The position numbers and the translations under genes were made by a program. 44,238 nucleotides of DNA from an uncultured Novosphingobium sp. (GTDB taxonomy: Bacteria > Pseudomonadota > Alphaproteobacteria > Sphingomonadales > Sphingomonadaceae): contig CAMPIM010000015.1 of assembly GCA_946886365.1 (NCBI GenBank), positions 1-44,238 of the forward strand, given 5' to 3'. This document shows positions 8,342-17,306 of the stretch, one piece after another (the first letter of the stretch is position 1; every line of letters starts with the position of its first letter). The notes beneath the pieces are model-generated. The model made no database searches. It saw nothing but the letters and a program-made list of their open reading frames with translations, and was not told where the DNA came from.

Positions 8342-8866
8342 TTACTCTTCGGTTTCGAACTCGTCCGCCCCATCGGAGGAGAGCGGCATGCTAGCAGAAA
8401 TCAGCGCGTCGGTCAGTATCAGCTTGGCATCGCCGACCAGCGCGAAGGGGATGGCAACATCCCCGGCCTTGTTATCATGAAACTGGATATCGTCGCCTTC
8501 GACGCCGTTCAGCGATCCGCGAAAACTCTTGCGTCCCGAAACGATCTCAGTCGTGGAAATCTTTGCCTCATGCCCCGCCCATTCCATGAAATCATGCAGG
8601 CGGGTGAGCGGTCGGTCGATGCCAGGCGAGCTGACTTCCAGACGATAGGCTTCCTCGATCGGATCGACTTCATCCAGCAAATCGGACAAGCGGCGTGAGA
8701 TGGTGGCGCAATCCTCGATCACGAGCTGCTTTGTATCCGGCCGTTCGGCCATGATCTGCAGCGTATGTTCGTCACCGGACCCGAACAGCTTTACGCGCAC
8801 GAGGTCGAAGCCGAGGGCCTTAACCTCCGGTTCGATCAGCGCGGTCAGTTCGGCGATGTCCGCCAT
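8342..8866 (-). CDS. rimP: Ribosome maturation factor RimP
   Basis: RimP is needed for 30S subunit maturation. The family signature SRRLSDLLDEVDPIEEAYRLEVSSPGIDRPL is present in shortened form (SPGIDRPLTR is diagnostic), and an Sm-like C-terminal domain follows. The start at 8866 (MADIAELTALIEPEV) is preferred because GGAG lies five bases upstream and homologues start here. An upstream in-frame ATG at 8929 would add 21 basic residues of doubtful coding character. It is the first gene of the operon, and a good promoter match lies about 90 bases upstream. Confidence 0.96.
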   Translation of the reverse strand: MADIAELTALIEPEVKALGFDLVRVKLFGSGDEHTLQIMAERPDTKQLVIEDCATISRRLSDLLDEVDPIEEAYRLEVSSPGIDRPLTRLHDFMEWAGHEAKISTTEIVSGRKSFRGSLNGVEGDDIQFHDNKAGDVAIPFALVGDAKLILTDALISASMPLSSDGADEFETEE

Positions 8867-8955
8867 GCAGTCTCCAACAGAATATGTGCGCTCCCGCCGC
8901 CGCAAGCGTTCCGCCTGCGACCCCGACATGTTTGACGATGTAAGGAAGCAAGGGC

Positions 8956-8984
8956 GATATAGGGGGGAAGATATAATGCTGCAA
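8956..8984 (-). promoter_or_regulatory. Putative sigma-70 promoter for the rimP-nusA-infB operon
   Basis: On the minus strand, TTGCAG (8979-8984) and TATATC (8956-8961) are separated by 17 bases. Initiation would give a leader of about 80 bases before rimP. No better match lies closer. Motif match only. Confidence 0.5.
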
Positions 8985-9005
8985 CATTATTCGTGCGGGA
9001 GAATT

Positions 9006-9035
9006 TTGATGAAGCGGTGACCGGTCCTGTATACC
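9006..9035 (+). promoter_or_regulatory. Putative promoter for the serine hydrolase gene
   Basis: TTGATG (9006-9011) and TATACC (9030-9035) are separated by 18 bases, about 43 bases ahead of the ATG. The match is moderate. Confidence 0.35.
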
Positions 9036-9077
9036 ATCTACACCGTAGAGAAAGCGACAATAAGGGGGAGGACGGCC

Positions 9078-10349
9078 ATGCCACATTCGGTATTCTTACG
9101 GCGCGATCTGCTGAAGGGAGCAGCCTGCCTCGGTCTTATGAGTGCCGCGCCGGTACGCGCGCGCGCCGCTGCCGAACGCTTCCCTGCGGTTAGGGGCATG
9201 GTGAACGGCGTGATCGGGGAACCAGCCGCTCCCGGAGCAATCGTGGCGATCGGTCGCGGAACTGATCGCCCAGCCTATGTGAGCAGCGGAACGATCGCCT
9301 TGGACAACCCGCGCCGGGTGGATGAGCACACGCTGTTCCGCGTTTATTCGATGACGAAACCCATCACCGGCATGGCGGTGATGCTGCTGATCGCCGAGGG
9401 CCGGATGAAGCTCGATCAGCCTGTTGCCGATTTCATCCCCGGCTTTGCGAATATGCGCGTTCTGACCAACCCCGGCCAAAGCCTCGAAACGCGCCCCGCC
9501 GCTTCTGTCATGACGATCCGTCACCTGTTGACCCACACTGCCGGCCTTGGTGGTGGGCCTTCGATGAGCGGGCCACTCAAGGCGGTATATCAACAGCTGG
9601 GACTGAAGCAGAACCTGCTCAGCAACGCTGAACGACTGGAGCAAGCGCCCCCCTCTAGCCTCAAGCAATTCGCCGAGCGGCTGGCGGCAGCTCCGCTTCT
9701 TTCAGACCCCGGCACAGCCTGGAGCTATTCGGTTGGGCTGGATTTGCTGGGCCGCATCATAGAGCTGGTGGCAGGCATGCCCTTTGAACAGTTTCTGGAG
9801 CAGCGGTTCTTCGCACCTCTTGGCATGAACAGCACCTTCTTCGATGTGCCAGCAGACAAGAAGGCGCGTCTCGTCACAAGCTATACGGGCAGAGGCGCCA
9901 AATTGGCCGTGGTCGATGCAGGTCCGACCTCCATCTTCCTGAACAAGCCCGCATTTCCTTCGGGCGGGGGCGGCCTCATCTCCTCGGCCCATGATTACGA
10001 CCGTTTCCTGGCCATGCTGACGAATGAAGGCCGTTTGGGCAGAGCAGAGGTCCTGCCGCCTACCGCTGTGACGGTTGGAACCTCCAACCTCCTGCCACAG
10101 GGGGTGAACATGCGCGGCTATGTCGGCATTCCTGGTGTGGTCGGATTCGGCGCGGGCGGCTGTATTGCTGATCATGGCGGGTTCAAAGGCTTGTTCGGCT
10201 GGCTGGGCGCCGCCGGGACGATCGGCATCATCGCGCCCGCGCAGCGGCTTCGGGTGACCGGCTTGATCAACAACCTGTCCGTCTTCGACTTTGCGATCAA
10301 TCTGCCAAAGGCCGTCCATGCGGATTTGGCCTCGGCCAGGACATTATAA
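9078..10349 (+). CDS. Exported serine hydrolase, class C beta-lactamase/esterase fold
   Basis: The 423-residue protein has a twin-arginine-like leader (LRRDLLKGAACLGL, cleavage near ARA at residue 30), suggesting Tat export. The catalytic SxxK motif is SMTK at 91-94. The second motif is YSV at 217-219, where class C beta-lactamases have YxN, so it looks more like a family VIII carboxylesterase or D-aminopeptidase type than a true AmpC. A C-terminal GLFGWLGAAGT stretch matches the third-motif area. A strong GGGGGAGGA site precedes the ATG. It is monocistronic and divergent from rimP. Substrate unknown; there is no sign of an ampR neighbour. Confidence 0.9.
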   Translation: MPHSVFLRRDLLKGAACLGLMSAAPVRARAAAERFPAVRGMVNGVIGEPAAPGAIVAIGRGTDRPAYVSSGTIALDNPRRVDEHTLFRVYSMTKPITGMAVMLLIAEGRMKLDQPVADFIPGFANMRVLTNPGQSLETRPAASVMTIRHLLTHTAGLGGGPSMSGPLKAVYQQLGLKQNLLSNAERLEQAPPSSLKQFAERLAAAPLLSDPGTAWSYSVGLDLLGRIIELVAGMPFEQFLEQRFFAPLGMNSTFFDVPADKKARLVTSYTGRGAKLAVVDAGPTSIFLNKPAFPSGGGGLISSAHDYDRFLAMLTNEGRLGRAEVLPPTAVTVGTSNLLPQGVNMRGYVGIPGVVGFGAGGCIADHGGFKGLFGWLGAAGTIGIIAPAQRLRVTGLINNLSVFDFAINLPKAVHADLASARTL

Positions 10350-10400
10350 GAGCTGACGAGCAAATAGCTGCTCGCTTGTCCAACCGCGGAGCTAGGCGGG

Positions 10401-10559
10401 ACCCCGGATCAAGGTCCGGGGTGACGAAGTCAGAAAATCAGTAGCCCATATCGGCCAGACCTCGACCTGGAGCAGATCCCGATCCGATTACATCGGCCCA
10501 GATGCTCCAGGATTTTATTCTGCCGCATTTTCCGAGCCAGCAGATGATTCCATCTGCTT
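10401..10559. repeat. Cluster of palindromic repeats downstream of the serine hydrolase and pyrG
   Basis: The first part is ACCCCGGA 10401-10408 with 10415-10422. The second is CCTGGAGCA 10466-10474 with its complement 10503-10511, enclosing a smaller CCGAT/ATCGG stem. The third is a GCAGATG/CATCTGC stem near 10540-10557. The cluster occupies most of the 228-base spacer between two converging genes. The first stem could serve as a terminator but lacks a T-tract. I see no gene here. Confidence 0.7.
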
Positions 10560-10577
10560 AGAAAAGGCTCGAGCCGA

Positions 10578-12209
10578 TCACACCAACCGGCTCTGCTTCA
10601 CCGCCGCCTCAATAAAGCTAGCAAACAGCGGATGCGGATCAAACGGCTTGGACTTCAGCTCCGGATGGAACTGCACGCCGACGAACCAGGGATGGTCAGG
10701 CCGCTCGACAATCTCCGGCAAGGTGCCGTCCGGCGACATACCCGAGAAGATGAGTCCGCCCTTCTCCAGCGCCTCGCGATAACCCGCGTTGACTTCGTAG
10801 CGATGGCGATGCCGTTCGCTGATCTCGCTCGTGCCATATATGCCCGCGACCACGCTGTTGCCGGTGAGCTTGGCGGGATAGGCGCCCAGCCGCATCGTGC
10901 CGCCAAGGTCGGTTTCGGCCGTGCGCTTCTGCAAGCCTTCGCTGCTCATCCATTCGGTGATGAGGCCGACGACAGGCTCTGACGTCTCGCCAAATTCGGT
11001 GGTGGACGCCTCGGCGATCCCGGCTGTGTTCCGCGCCCCTTCAATGCAGGCCATCTGCATGCCAAGGCAGATGCCAAAGAAGGGCACGTTGCGCTCACGA
11101 GCGAACTTAACCGACGCGATCTTGCCCTCCGACCCGCGCACGCCAAAGCCGCCGGGGACCAAAATGCCGTGCATCGGCTCCAGGCTGGCGGCGACATCAT
11201 CGCCCTTCTCGAACAATTCGGCGTCGATCCACTTGATCTTCACCTTCACCCGATTGGCGAAACCGCCATGGGTCAGCGCCTCATAGAGCGACTTATAAGC
11301 GTCAGGCAGGCCGACATATTTGCCGACCACGCCGATCGTCACTTCGCCTTCGGGGTTCTGCTGGCGGTCCATGATGTCCATCCAGCGATCGAGCGTCGGC
11401 TTGGGCGCATCGTCGATGCCGAAGGCGCGCAGCACTTCCTCGTCCAGCCCTTCGGCATGATATTGCGCGGGCACCGCATAGATGCTGCTGGCGTCGAGCG
11501 CGGGGATCACCGCTTCCTTGCGAACGTTGCAGAACAGCGCGATCTTCGCCCGTTCGCTGTCGGGCAGCGGATGTTCGCAACGACAGAGCAAAATATCGGG
11601 CTGGATGCCCAGCGACGTCAGTTCGCGTACGCTATGCTGCGTCGGCTTTGTCTTCAGCTCGCCCGCCGCCGCAATATAGGGGACCAGCGTCACATGGACG
11701 AAGATCGACTGGCGGCGACCCAGGTCATTATGCAGCTGACGGATCGCTTCCATGAAGGGTAGCGATTCGATGTCACCGACCGTCCCGCCAATTTCGCACA
11801 GCACGAAATCCAGATCGTCTGACTCGGCTATCGCGAACGCCTTGATCTCGTCCGTGACGTGCGGGATCACCTGCACCGTCGCGCCCAGATAATCGCCGCG
11901 CCGCTCGCGCTGGATGATCGTCTGATAGACGCGCCCCTGCGTCACATTGTCCGACTGGCGTGCCGAAACGCCCGTAAACCGCTCATAATGGCCAAGGTCG
12001 AGGTCGGTTTCCGCCCCGTCATCGGTCACATAGACTTCGCCATGCTGATACGGGCTCATCGTGCCCGGATCGACGTTGAGATAGGGGTCGAACTTCCGAA
12101 TGCGCACACGGAAACCTCGCGCCTGCAGCAGTGCTGCGAGCGATGCGGCCATAAGGCCCTTGCCAAGCGAGGAGACCACGCCGCCGGTGATGAAAATATA
12201 CCGCGCCAT
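10578..12209 (-). CDS. pyrG: CTP synthase (glutamine hydrolysing)
   Basis: It converts UTP, ATP and glutamine to CTP, the last step of pyrimidine nucleotide synthesis. At 543 residues it has normal length. The N-terminal synthetase domain starts with [14 protein letters not shown] and carries the family-typical [15 protein letters not shown]. The C-terminal class I glutamine amidotransferase domain has the nucleophile motif GICLGMQ and the terminal FHPE. The ATG at 12209 has no purine-rich Shine-Dalgarno; the upstream stretch is pyrimidine-rich (CCTCCTCTCCC). secG lies 91 bases upstream on the same strand. Confidence 0.98.
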   Translation of the reverse strand: MARYIFITGGVVSSLGKGLMAASLAALLQARGFRVRIRKFDPYLNVDPGTMSPYQHGEVYVTDDGAETDLDLGHYERFTGVSARQSDNVTQGRVYQTIIQRERRGDYLGATVQVIPHVTDEIKAFAIAESDDLDFVLCEIGGTVGDIESLPFMEAIRQLHNDLGRRQSIFVHVTLVPYIAAAGELKTKPTQHSVRELTSLGIQPDILLCRCEHPLPDSERAKIALFCNVRKEAVIPALDASSIYAVPAQYHAEGLDEEVLRAFGIDDAPKPTLDRWMDIMDRQQNPEGEVTIGVVGKYVGLPDAYKSLYEALTHGGFANRVKVKIKWIDAELFEKGDDVAASLEPMHGILVPGGFGVRGSEGKIASVKFARERNVPFFGICLGMQMACIEGARNTAGIAEASTTEFGETSEPVVGLITEWMSSEGLQKRTAETDLGGTMRLGAYPAKLTGNSVVAGIYGTSEISERHRHRYEVNAGYREALEKGGLIFSGMSPDGTLPEIVERPDHPWFVGVQFHPELKSKPFDPHPLFASFIEAAVKQSRLV

Positions 12210-12300
12210 GGGAGAGGAGGCTTAGCCTTTTACAAACAAGTTGGGCAAGCGCGCGAATCCACGCGCGAGCAAAAAAAGATCGAAAATGTGATCGAAAAGA

Positions 12301-12678
12301 TCAGTTGGCGAGCGGAACCGCGCCATTTGCCGCCTGGCCATTGCTCGCAGCGCCTGCTGCTCCGGCCAACGGATCGGCACTACCGGTCGGCGCAGGGGCC
12401 GACGGAGCCGCCGGAGCCTGCTTCACCAGCGAGGTATCGATATCGCTCGGCGCGTGCTGCACCGACGCGATCACCGCCAGAACGACCGACAGCAGCACGA
12501 AAATGGTGGCCAGCACCGTCGTCGACCGCGTCAGAAAGTCCGCCGCGCCCCGCGCAGACATCAACCCCGCCGGGCTACCACCCACGCCCAGACCGCCGCC
12601 TTCCGACTTCTGCATCAGGATGACGGTGACAAGCAGAGCCGCGACAATGGCCTGCACGACGAGGATAAAGGTGAACAT
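12301..12678 (-). CDS. secG: Preprotein translocase subunit SecG
   Basis: SecG is the small accessory subunit of SecYEG. It has two membrane segments (about 3-22 and 52-72) joined by the conserved glycine-rich loop MQKSEGGGLGVGG, the diagnostic SecG stretch. At 125 residues it has a long Ala/Pro/Gly C-terminal tail (about 80-125), common in alphaproteobacteria. The order tpiA-secG-pyrG on one strand is a frequent alphaproteobacterial arrangement. The Shine-Dalgarno is weak. Confidence 0.96.
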   Translation of the reverse strand: MFTFILVVQAIVAALLVTVILMQKSEGGGLGVGGSPAGLMSARGAADFLTRSTTVLATIFVLLSVVLAVIASVQHAPSDIDTSLVKQAPAAPSAPAPTGSADPLAGAAGAASNGQAANGAVPLAN

Positions 12679-12827
12679 GCGAGAATATCTGTCCGAATGG
12701 GGTGCGTTGTGGAGCCCATAGCGTTGAAGCGCCGCCGGGGCAACCGGCGCTGGAGCATCGTGTGGCTATGGAGATCACCTCAGGAGACGCCTCCGCTGAA
12801 AGTTACTCCTGCTGACCACCCTCTCCC

Positions 12828-12852
12828 CGTTCGGGCTGAGCCTGTCGAAGCC
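12828..12852. repeat. Short dispersed repeat in the secG-tpiA spacer
   Basis: A 25-base segment beginning CGTTCGGGCTGAGCC and ending CGAAGCC has nested complementary blocks (TTCG/CGAA and GGCT/AGCC). From memory it resembles a dispersed intergenic repeat of sphingomonads. The rest of the 235-base spacer shows nothing else I can support. Confidence 0.4.
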
Positions 12853-12913
12853 CTCTTCTTTCAGGCCCACCAGCTCCACCCGGACTCCACTTCCAATCGC
12901 CTAGCGGCCCTAC

Positions 12914-13657
12914 CTAACCCGCAGCCGCAATCACCGGCCCGAATTTCGCCGCGGTCAGGCTCGCTCCGCCCACCAGACCGCCATCGACATCCTCGATCGC
13001 CATCAACTCGGCCGCATTCTCGCCATTCATCGACCCGCCATAGAGGATGCGCATCGCACCCGCTTCGCCCTCGCCGATCCGGCCAGCCAACGTCGCCCGC
13101 AGCGCCTTGTGCATGGTTTCGACCGCTTCCATCGTCGGGATGCGGCCCGTGCCGATCGCCCAGATCGGCTCATAAGCGATCGCCAGCCAGTCGGCCGCCG
13201 CGCCTTCCGGCAGCGACGCCAGCAACTGCGCCGACACAATGCCTTCGGCCCCGCCAGCGTCGCGTACCTCAAGGCTTTCGCCGACGCACAGGATAACCTT
13301 CAGACCCGCAGCCTTAGCCGCGAACGCCTTTGCCGCGACATCGGCGTCGCTCTCGCCCTGATCCTGCCGCCGTTCGCTATGGCCAACAATCGTCCAGCTC
13401 GCACCCGCTTCGGCCAGCATCGCCGCCGACAGGCAGCCAGTATGCGCGCCGCTATCGTTCATGTGACAGTCCTGCGCGCCGACAAAGGCGCCGCCCTTGA
13501 CCTGATCGGCCGCCGCGATCAGCGTCGCGGGCAGGCACAGCCCCACCTCGACCACCGGACGCTCAGCCGCCAGGGCGCCAATCGCTTCGACTTCGGGCAG
13601 CTGTGAACGGAGGCCGTTCATCTTCCAGTTGCCGACCACCAGCTTGCGCCTGCCCAT
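12914..13657 (-). CDS. tpiA: Triosephosphate isomerase
   Basis: It interconverts dihydroxyacetone phosphate and glyceraldehyde 3-phosphate. Catalytic features are all visible: Lys12 in GNWKMN, the His of IVGHSERR, the Glu of AYEPIWAIGTG, and phosphate-binding YGGSMN and GGLVGGASL. Length is 247 residues, normal. The ATG at 13657 is preferred over the TTG directly before it. tpiA heads a tpiA-secG-pyrG run and is divergent from ppiD. Confidence 0.98.
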   Translation of the reverse strand: MGRRKLVVGNWKMNGLRSQLPEVEAIGALAAERPVVEVGLCLPATLIAAADQVKGGAFVGAQDCHMNDSGAHTGCLSAAMLAEAGASWTIVGHSERRQDQGESDADVAAKAFAAKAAGLKVILCVGESLEVRDAGGAEGIVSAQLLASLPEGAAADWLAIAYEPIWAIGTGRIPTMEAVETMHKALRATLAGRIGEGEAGAMRILYGGSMNGENAAELMAIEDVDGGLVGGASLTAAKFGPVIAAAG

Positions 13658-13828
13658 CAATCCATACCCCTTCAGTCATTCGTCCATCCGCCAGCCCTCG
13701 CCGGGCCAGCCCCGACAGGCCGATGGACAAAGGCACGGCATTTGTCCAGCCAAGCCGCACTTGCCGCCGCGACGATCCGCCCCTAAAGCGGGCCGCCCGT
13801 AAAAGTCTTTCTATTCTGGACTTACTTC

Positions 13829-15781
13829 ATGCTTTCAAACTTCCGCCGCTTCATACACTCGAAATTCGGCGCCCTCTTCGCGCTCCTTTTCCTAGGCGTC
13901 ATCGCGGCGGCCTTCATCATGGGCGACGTCACGAGCGGCAAGTTTGGCACCTCGCTTGGCGGCGGCGGCGAGACGGTCGCGAAAGCGGGCGGCACCCGAC
14001 TGACCCTGCCCCAGTTCCAGGAACGGGTTCAGCGCGTCTTCGAAAATGCCCGCCGCGCCACCCCGGGTCTTCAGATCGGCGATTTCCTCGCCCAAGGCGC
14101 CGCTGGCCAGATTTATGATCAATTGGTCGCCGCGATGACACTGAAGGAATATGCGAAGGATCAGGGCGTCCACATCTCCAAGCGTCTCGTTGATGCGCAG
14201 ATCGCCCAGATCCCCGCCTTTCAGGACGCCGCAGGCAGATTCAGCCAGGAAAATTTCCGCCAGCTTCTGCTCCGCGAACGCATCACCGAACAGGCCCTGC
14301 GCGAAGACATCACCCGCGAGATCCTCGAACGGCAAATGCTCGCTCCGCTCGGCCTTGGTGTGAAGCTGCCGAACAGCGTCATCCTGCCCTATGCCTCGCT
14401 GCTGCTGGAGGCGCGCCAGGGGACGATCGCCGCTGTCCCCGCCGCAGCCTTTGCGGACATTAAGGACCCCACGGACGCACAGCTCGCCACCTATTATCAG
14501 CAGAATGCCGGGCGATTCACCATCCCAGAGCAGCGCCGCATTCGCTACGCCGTGATCGATGGCGAACGCTTCGCGCAAGCCTCGCAGCCGACTGACGCCG
14601 AAATTGCCGCATCCTATAATCAGAACAAAGCGAGCTACGCCGCCAAGGAAAGCCGCAATTTCGAGCAGCTCATCCTGCCCAGCGACGCCGCCGCGAAAAA
14701 GATCGCAGAGCAGGTAAAGGGCGGCAAGTCGCTTGCAGCCGCTGCGCAGGGCGCAGGGCTGGAGGCGTCGGCGCTGGTGGATCAAAGCCGTGAAAGCCTG
14801 ACCACCACAACGTCCGCCGCAATCGCAAATGCGGGCTTTGCGGCCAAGCAAGGCGAACTTGTCGGCCCGATCCGGGGACCACTCGGATGGATTCTGCTGC
14901 GCGTATCGAACGTCAAGACCGTTCCCGCGCGGCCGATGTCAGCCGTGCGCGACGAAATCGCGGCAACGCTTCGTTCGCAAAAGCAGAAGCGCCTGCTGAG
15001 CGAGTTCACCGGAAAGGTGGAAGATCAGATCGCCGACGGCGGCAGCTTTGAGGAAGTGGTGAAGGACAACGGCCTCAAGCTGGAAACAACGCCCTTCCTG
15101 ATCGCAAACGGCAAGCAGGTCGAGGATCAGGCCTATCAGGCTCCGGCTGATGTCCGTCCGCTGCTGGCTCCCGTGTTCCAGATGAGCCAGGATGATGACG
15201 CGCAGCTTGTGCCCGTCACGCCCGACCAGCGCTACGCCCTTGCCGCGCCCGCCGAGATTCGCGCCGCTGCGCCGCCACCGCTGGATAAGGTTAAGCCGCT
15301 GGTACTGGCCCAGTATAAACTGGCGCAGGGCAACGCCAAGGCGAAGGCTGTAGCCGAGCAGATCCGTGAGAAGGTCGCCAAGGGCATGAAGCTTGCCGAC
15401 GCGGTGGCCCAGGCTGGCGTTCGCCTGCCCGCACCTCAGACAGTGGGCGGGCGGCGCGCCGACATCATGCGGGAAGGTCAGCGTCCCCCCGCCGAGGTCG
15501 CGATCCTGTTCTCCATGGCGACGAACAGCGTCAAGACGATGCCGATCGGTCAGGATCGCGGCTATTTCGTCGTGCAACTGAACGGTATCAAACATGGCGA
15601 TGCGGGTGGCCAGACCGCCCTGCTTGATCAGGTCCGCAGCCAGCTTGGCGATGTCGTCGGCCAGGAATATGGGCAGCAGTTCGAACGGGCGGTCGAAAAG
15701 CAGCTTGGCGTGACCCGGAACCCATCAGCTGTCGCCAGCGTCCAGCGCGCGCTTGCCAGCACTAATGGCGGCGGCCAGTAA
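13829..15781 (+). CDS. ppiD: PpiD-type periplasmic chaperone/peptidyl-prolyl isomerase
   Basis: PpiD is an inner-membrane-anchored periplasmic folding factor that acts near the Sec translocon. An N-terminal membrane anchor (about 13-32, FGALFALLFLGVIAAAFIMG) follows a short basic start. A SurA-N-like helical domain, a parvulin-like region (about 260-365, with the conserved GELVGPIRGPLGWILLRV stretch) and a C-terminal helical domain follow. At 650 residues it is of normal size. No clear Shine-Dalgarno is seen before the ATG. Together with divergent tpiA-secG-pyrG and downstream trpE this is a familiar alphaproteobacterial neighbourhood; adjacency to secG fits a role in export. Confidence 0.93.
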   Translation: MLSNFRRFIHSKFGALFALLFLGVIAAAFIMGDVTSGKFGTSLGGGGETVAKAGGTRLTLPQFQERVQRVFENARRATPGLQIGDFLAQGAAGQIYDQLVAAMTLKEYAKDQGVHISKRLVDAQIAQIPAFQDAAGRFSQENFRQLLLRERITEQALREDITREILERQMLAPLGLGVKLPNSVILPYASLLLEARQGTIAAVPAAAFADIKDPTDAQLATYYQQNAGRFTIPEQRRIRYAVIDGERFAQASQPTDAEIAASYNQNKASYAAKESRNFEQLILPSDAAAKKIAEQVKGGKSLAAAAQGAGLEASALVDQSRESLTTTTSAAIANAGFAAKQGELVGPIRGPLGWILLRVSNVKTVPARPMSAVRDEIAATLRSQKQKRLLSEFTGKVEDQIADGGSFEEVVKDNGLKLETTPFLIANGKQVEDQAYQAPADVRPLLAPVFQMSQDDDAQLVPVTPDQRYALAAPAEIRAAAPPPLDKVKPLVLAQYKLAQGNAKAKAVAEQIREKVAKGMKLADAVAQAGVRLPAPQTVGGRRADIMREGQRPPAEVAILFSMATNSVKTMPIGQDRGYFVVQLNGIKHGDAGGQTALLDQVRSQLGDVVGQEYGQQFERAVEKQLGVTRNPSAVASVQRALASTNGGGQ

Positions 15782-15782
15782 C

Positions 15783-17306
15783 ATGGTTGCGGGCAGCGCA
15801 GACAATGACGGGATAGCGGCTGCTCATGCCGCACTGGCCGCTGGCAATTCGGCGCTGGTGTGGCGCCGCCAGATCGCGGACACGGACACGCCCATCTCCG
15901 CCGCGCTCAAGCTGTTTGTGGCCGATCGTGGCGACTTTCTGCTGGAATCGGTCGAAGGCGGTGCGGTTCGCGGCCGCTATAGCCTGATCGGTCTTGCGCC
16001 TGATCTTGTCTTCCGCGCGGAGGGACAGGCGGCGGAGATTAATCGTCATTGGGCGACTGACCCACAGGCATTTGTTCCGGAAGCGGCGGGGGCGCTTGAT
16101 GCCTTGCGCGCGCTTGTGGCGGAATGCCGGGCTGATCTTGACCCCGCCCTTCCCCCTGCCCTCGCCTGCCTCGTGGGCTATTTCGGTTATGAGACGGTCG
16201 GCCTTGTCGAAAAGCTGCCCCGGCCAGCGCCCAATCCGCTCGAACTGCCCGACATGCTGTTCGTGCGGCCGACCATCATCCTTGTGTTCGACCGACTGGC
16301 CGATGCGCTGTATCTCGTCGCGCCTGTCTGGAAGGGCAGCTTCAGCGATGCCGACGCGGCAATCGCGCAAGCTCTGGAGCGGATCGATGCAGCGGCGGCG
16401 CGACTGGCCGCACCCTTGCCCCACGCGCCTGCTCCCCAGGACATTACCGATGTCGATGTGACCCCCGCGCTGGAGCCGGGTCGCTACAAGGCCATGGTCG
16501 AGCGGGCCAAGGACTATATTGTCGCCGGGGACATATTTCAGGTGGTGCTCGCCCAGCGTTTCACCAGCCCCTTCACCCTTCCGCCAATCTCGCTTTACCG
16601 GGCGCTGCGACGGATAAATCCTTCGCCTTTTCTTTATTATCTCGATCTGCCCGGCTTTGCCCTGATCGGTTCCAGCCCCGAGATTTTGGTTCGTGCACGG
16701 GATGGTGAAGTCACCATCCGCCCGATCGCCGGAACGCGGCCACGTGGCAAAAATGCTGTCGAAGATGCTGCCAATCGCGAAAGTCTGCTCGCCGATCCCA
16801 AGGAGCGAGCAGAACATCTGATGCTGCTCGACCTCGGGCGCAATGATGTGGGGCGGGTCGCTACCGCCGGGTCGGTGACGGTCACCGACAGCTATAGCGT
16901 CGAATTTTACAGCCACGTCATGCACATCGTGTCGAATGTCGTTGGCCGTCTTTCGCCGGACAAGGATGCGCTGGACGCCCTTTTCGCGGGCTTCCCGGCA
17001 GGCACGGTTTCGGGTGCGCCCAAGGTCCGCGCTTGCGAGATCATCGCGGAACTGGAGCCGGAGACGCGCGGCGCCTATGCAGGCGGCGTCGGCTATTTCG
17101 GACCCGACGGCAATATGGACAGCTGCATCGTGCTACGCACCGCCGTACTCAAGGATGGCACCATGCACGTCCAGGCAGGCGCGGGCATCGTCGCCGATTC
17201 CACGCCGGAATATGAGCAGCGCGAATGCGAGGCGAAGAGCGGCGCACTCCTCGCGGCAGCGCGGGAGGCCGTCGATCTCGCGCGGCAAGCTGGCTTCGGG
17301 CAATAA
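15783..17306 (+). CDS. trpE: Anthranilate synthase component I
   Basis: It makes anthranilate from chorismate with ammonia delivered by TrpG, the first step of tryptophan synthesis. The chorismate-binding domain shows PIAGTRPRGK, LDLGRNDVGRVA, GTVSGAPKVRACEII and GGVGYFGPDGNMDSCI. The N-terminal FLLESVEGG is the tryptophan feedback-site motif. The ATG at 15783 starts two bases after the ppiD stop, so translation is probably coupled. An in-frame ATG at 15765 inside ppiD is an alternative. Length is 507 residues. No trpG follows in this window. Confidence 0.96.
   Translation: MVAGSADNDGIAAAHAALAAGNSALVWRRQIADTDTPISAALKLFVADRGDFLLESVEGGAVRGRYSLIGLAPDLVFRAEGQAAEINRHWATDPQAFVPEAAGALDALRALVAECRADLDPALPPALACLVGYFGYETVGLVEKLPRPAPNPLELPDMLFVRPTIILVFDRLADALYLVAPVWKGSFSDADAAIAQALERIDAAAARLAAPLPHAPAPQDITDVDVTPALEPGRYKAMVERAKDYIVAGDIFQVVLAQRFTSPFTLPPISLYRALRRINPSPFLYYLDLPGFALIGSSPEILVRARDGEVTIRPIAGTRPRGKNAVEDAANRESLLADPKERAEHLMLLDLGRNDVGRVATAGSVTVTDSYSVEFYSHVMHIVSNVVGRLSPDKDALDALFAGFPAGTVSGAPKVRACEIIAELEPETRGAYAGGVGYFGPDGNMDSCIVLRTAVLKDGTMHVQAGAGIVADSTPEYEQRECEAKSGALLAAAREAVDLARQAGFGQ

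Noticed and set aside
6995..8698. Long open frame antisense to nusA and rimP
   Set aside because: A high-G+C shadow of nusA; the product is His/Asp/Leu-rich with no family resemblance.
15762..16925. Open frame antisense to trpE
   Set aside because: A shadow frame; trpE has complete family motifs on the other strand.
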